Shown here: positions 7,349 to 7,637 of the stretch, piece by piece
Layout: each line of letters opens with the position of its first letter
How positions within the stretch are numbered: the stretch's first letter is position 1
Assembly: GCA_002371135.1 (NCBI GenBank)
Contig: DFGB01000084.1
Coordinates: forward strand, 7,379-15,015
DNA: 7,637 bases
Source of the DNA: Verrucomicrobia bacterium UBA3761
GTDB taxonomy: Bacteria > Verrucomicrobiota > Kiritimatiellia > RFP12 > UBA1067
Direction of reading: 5' to 3'
The notes under the pieces: generated by a model
The model's database searches: none
Told to the model about the DNA's origin: nothing
Seen by the model: only the letters and a program-made list of their open reading frames with translations
Translations under genes and position numbers: made by a program

Positions 7349-7475
7349 AGTAGGAAGTAGAAAGTAGGAGATGCTAGAATCCCTAGAATCTCTAGGCTCT
7401 CTAGAACCTCTAGACCTTCTAGAATCTCTAGACCTTCTAGAATCTCCCACTTCCTACTTTCTGCTTCCCGCTTCG
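7349..7475. repeat. Composite tandem/inverted repeat element behind the GH20 gene
   Basis: Starts right at the GH20 stop codon. Left arm: three 7-bp units AGTAGGA, AGTAGAA, AGTAGGA at 7349-7369. Core: eight 9-bp units (listed separately). Right arm 7446-7475: degenerate reverse-complement 7-bp units (ACTTCCT, ACTTTCT, GCTTCCC). The arms match best at AGAAAGTAGGA (7359-7369) against TCCTACTTTCT (7452-7462), with further imperfect pairing outward. Transcribed RNA could form one long, bulged hairpin. There is no T-run after it, so it is not a standard intrinsic terminator, though it could protect the 3' end or slow read-through into the next gene. It may also be a dispersed non-coding repeat family. 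Confidence 0.85.
7374..7445. repeat. Eight-unit 9-bp tandem repeat (CTAGAATCT / CTAGACCTT)
   Basis: Eight consecutive 9-bp units with no length variation: CTAGAATCC, CTAGAATCT, CTAGGCTCT, CTAGAACCT, CTAGACCTT, CTAGAATCT, CTAGACCTT, CTAGAATCT. The CTAG core is kept in all eight; the last four to five bases vary between a few forms. Five perfect TCTAGA palindromes (starting 7400, 7409, 7418, 7427, 7436) recur every 9 bases, so the two halves can pair as 6-bp stems separated by 3-base internal loops. Confidence 0.95.
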
Positions 7476-7489
7476 GCCGCGCCGCCCCA

Positions 7490-7518
7490 TTGCCATATAT
7501 CCGCCAATATGGTATAAT
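7490..7518 (+). promoter_or_regulatory. Sigma-70-type promoter for the PPDK gene
   Basis: TTGCCA at 7490-7495 and a perfect TATAAT at 7513-7518 are separated by 17 bases, the optimal spacing. The stretch from 7490 is sharply AT-richer than the coding DNA to its left. A transcript starting near 7525 would have a leader of about 24 bases before the ATG at 7549. The leader (A/C-rich, ACAAGACAACCAAC) has no Shine-Dalgarno sequence. The promoter shows the dikinase is expressed independently of the glycan-enzyme genes upstream. Confidence 0.8.
7493..7512. promoter_or_regulatory. Small dyad between the -35 and -10 boxes, possible operator
   Basis: CCATAT (7493-7498) and ATATGG (7507-7512) form a perfect 6-bp inverted repeat with an 8-base centre, lying between and partly overlapping the promoter boxes. 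A regulator bound there would block RNA polymerase. Short AT-rich dyads also arise by chance, so this is weak. Confidence 0.3.
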
Positions 7519-7548
7519 ATCGGCCAAACCTAAAACAAGACAACCAAC

Positions 7549-7637
7549 ATGAGCGACAAGAAGAAATACGTATACTTCTTCGGTGCTGGCAAGACCGAAG
7601 GCAACGCCAACATGCGCGAACTCCTCGGCGGCAAGGG
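7549..7637 (+). CDS. ppdK: Pyruvate, phosphate dikinase, N-terminal fragment (3'-partial)
   Basis: The ATG at 7549 opens a frame running off the right edge; 29 full codons are visible. The translation begins MSDKKKYVYFFGAGKTEGNA and continues NMRELLGGKG, the characteristic start of pyruvate, phosphate dikinase (family form KYVYFFGGGKAEGNANMKxLLGGKG). This region opens the ATP-grasp nucleotide-binding domain. The cytosolic enzyme interconverts pyruvate, ATP and phosphate with PEP, AMP and pyrophosphate; in anaerobes it often serves PPi-dependent glycolysis or gluconeogenesis. The full protein is about 870-900 residues in the family, so nearly all lies outside the window. The start is fixed by the family N-terminus and the promoter just upstream. 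The gene has its own promoter and is not clearly linked to the glycan genes. Confidence 0.93.
   Translation, partial: MSDKKKYVYFFGAGKTEGNANMRELLGGK

Noticed and set aside
7359..7462. Standard Rho-independent terminator
   Set aside because: The inverted arms are far apart with an array between them, the stem is not GC-rich, and no T-run follows on the + strand.
7349..7475. CRISPR array
   Set aside because: Units are 9 and 7 bp with no unique spacers and no cas genes nearby.
7186..7527. Minus-strand frame with LEGLEI-type repeats, resembling a leucine-rich or coiled-coil protein
   Set aside because: The repeats come only from the 9-bp array being a multiple of three. The rest of the frame is antisense to the GH20 end, and the sequence has no other protein-like features.

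Overview
The window is GC-rich (apart from about 100 bases near its right end) and almost completely coding on the + strand. It holds a very large secreted multidomain protein cut by the left edge, a secreted family-20 glycoside hydrolase 22 bases downstream, a 200-base intergenic stretch, and the first 29 codons of a pyruvate, phosphate dikinase gene cut by the right edge. The two carbohydrate genes lie close enough to be one operon. The dikinase has its own clear sigma-70-type promoter and is a separate transcription unit.

Region 1-5499: one polypeptide of at least 1832 residues. It joins a GDSL/SGNH esterase (CE3-like), a lectin-like module, a beta-rich spacer, a sialidase-associated beta domain, a GH18 glycosidase with an intact catalytic motif, GLUG-type beta-helix repeats and a small C-terminal beta module. 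Region 5522-7348: a GH20 beta-N-acetylhexosaminidase with a signal peptide. A natural joint reading is that the big protein removes O-acetyl groups from, and cuts inside, a GlcNAc-containing glycan (chitin, mucin or N-glycan type), and the GH20 enzyme trims terminal N-acetylhexosamines. The substrate cannot be fixed from sequence alone.

Region 7349-7548: a compact repeat element (three 7-bp AGTAGRA units, eight 9-bp CTAGA-type units, then degenerate inverted copies of the 7-bp units), followed by a TTGCCA-17-TATAAT promoter whose spacer is flanked by a small dyad.

Organism: the giant secreted protein with GLUG and spacer domains, SGNH and GH18/GH20 glycan enzymes, lack of Shine-Dalgarno sequences and a PPDK gene suggest an uncultured gut or sediment member of the PVC group (Kiritimatiellota, Lentisphaerota or Verrucomicrobiota). 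This is inference from protein style, not from a marker gene. No mobile element gene, RNA gene or CRISPR array was seen. I see no clear evidence of a wholly new system; the most unusual items are the domain combination and the repeat element.
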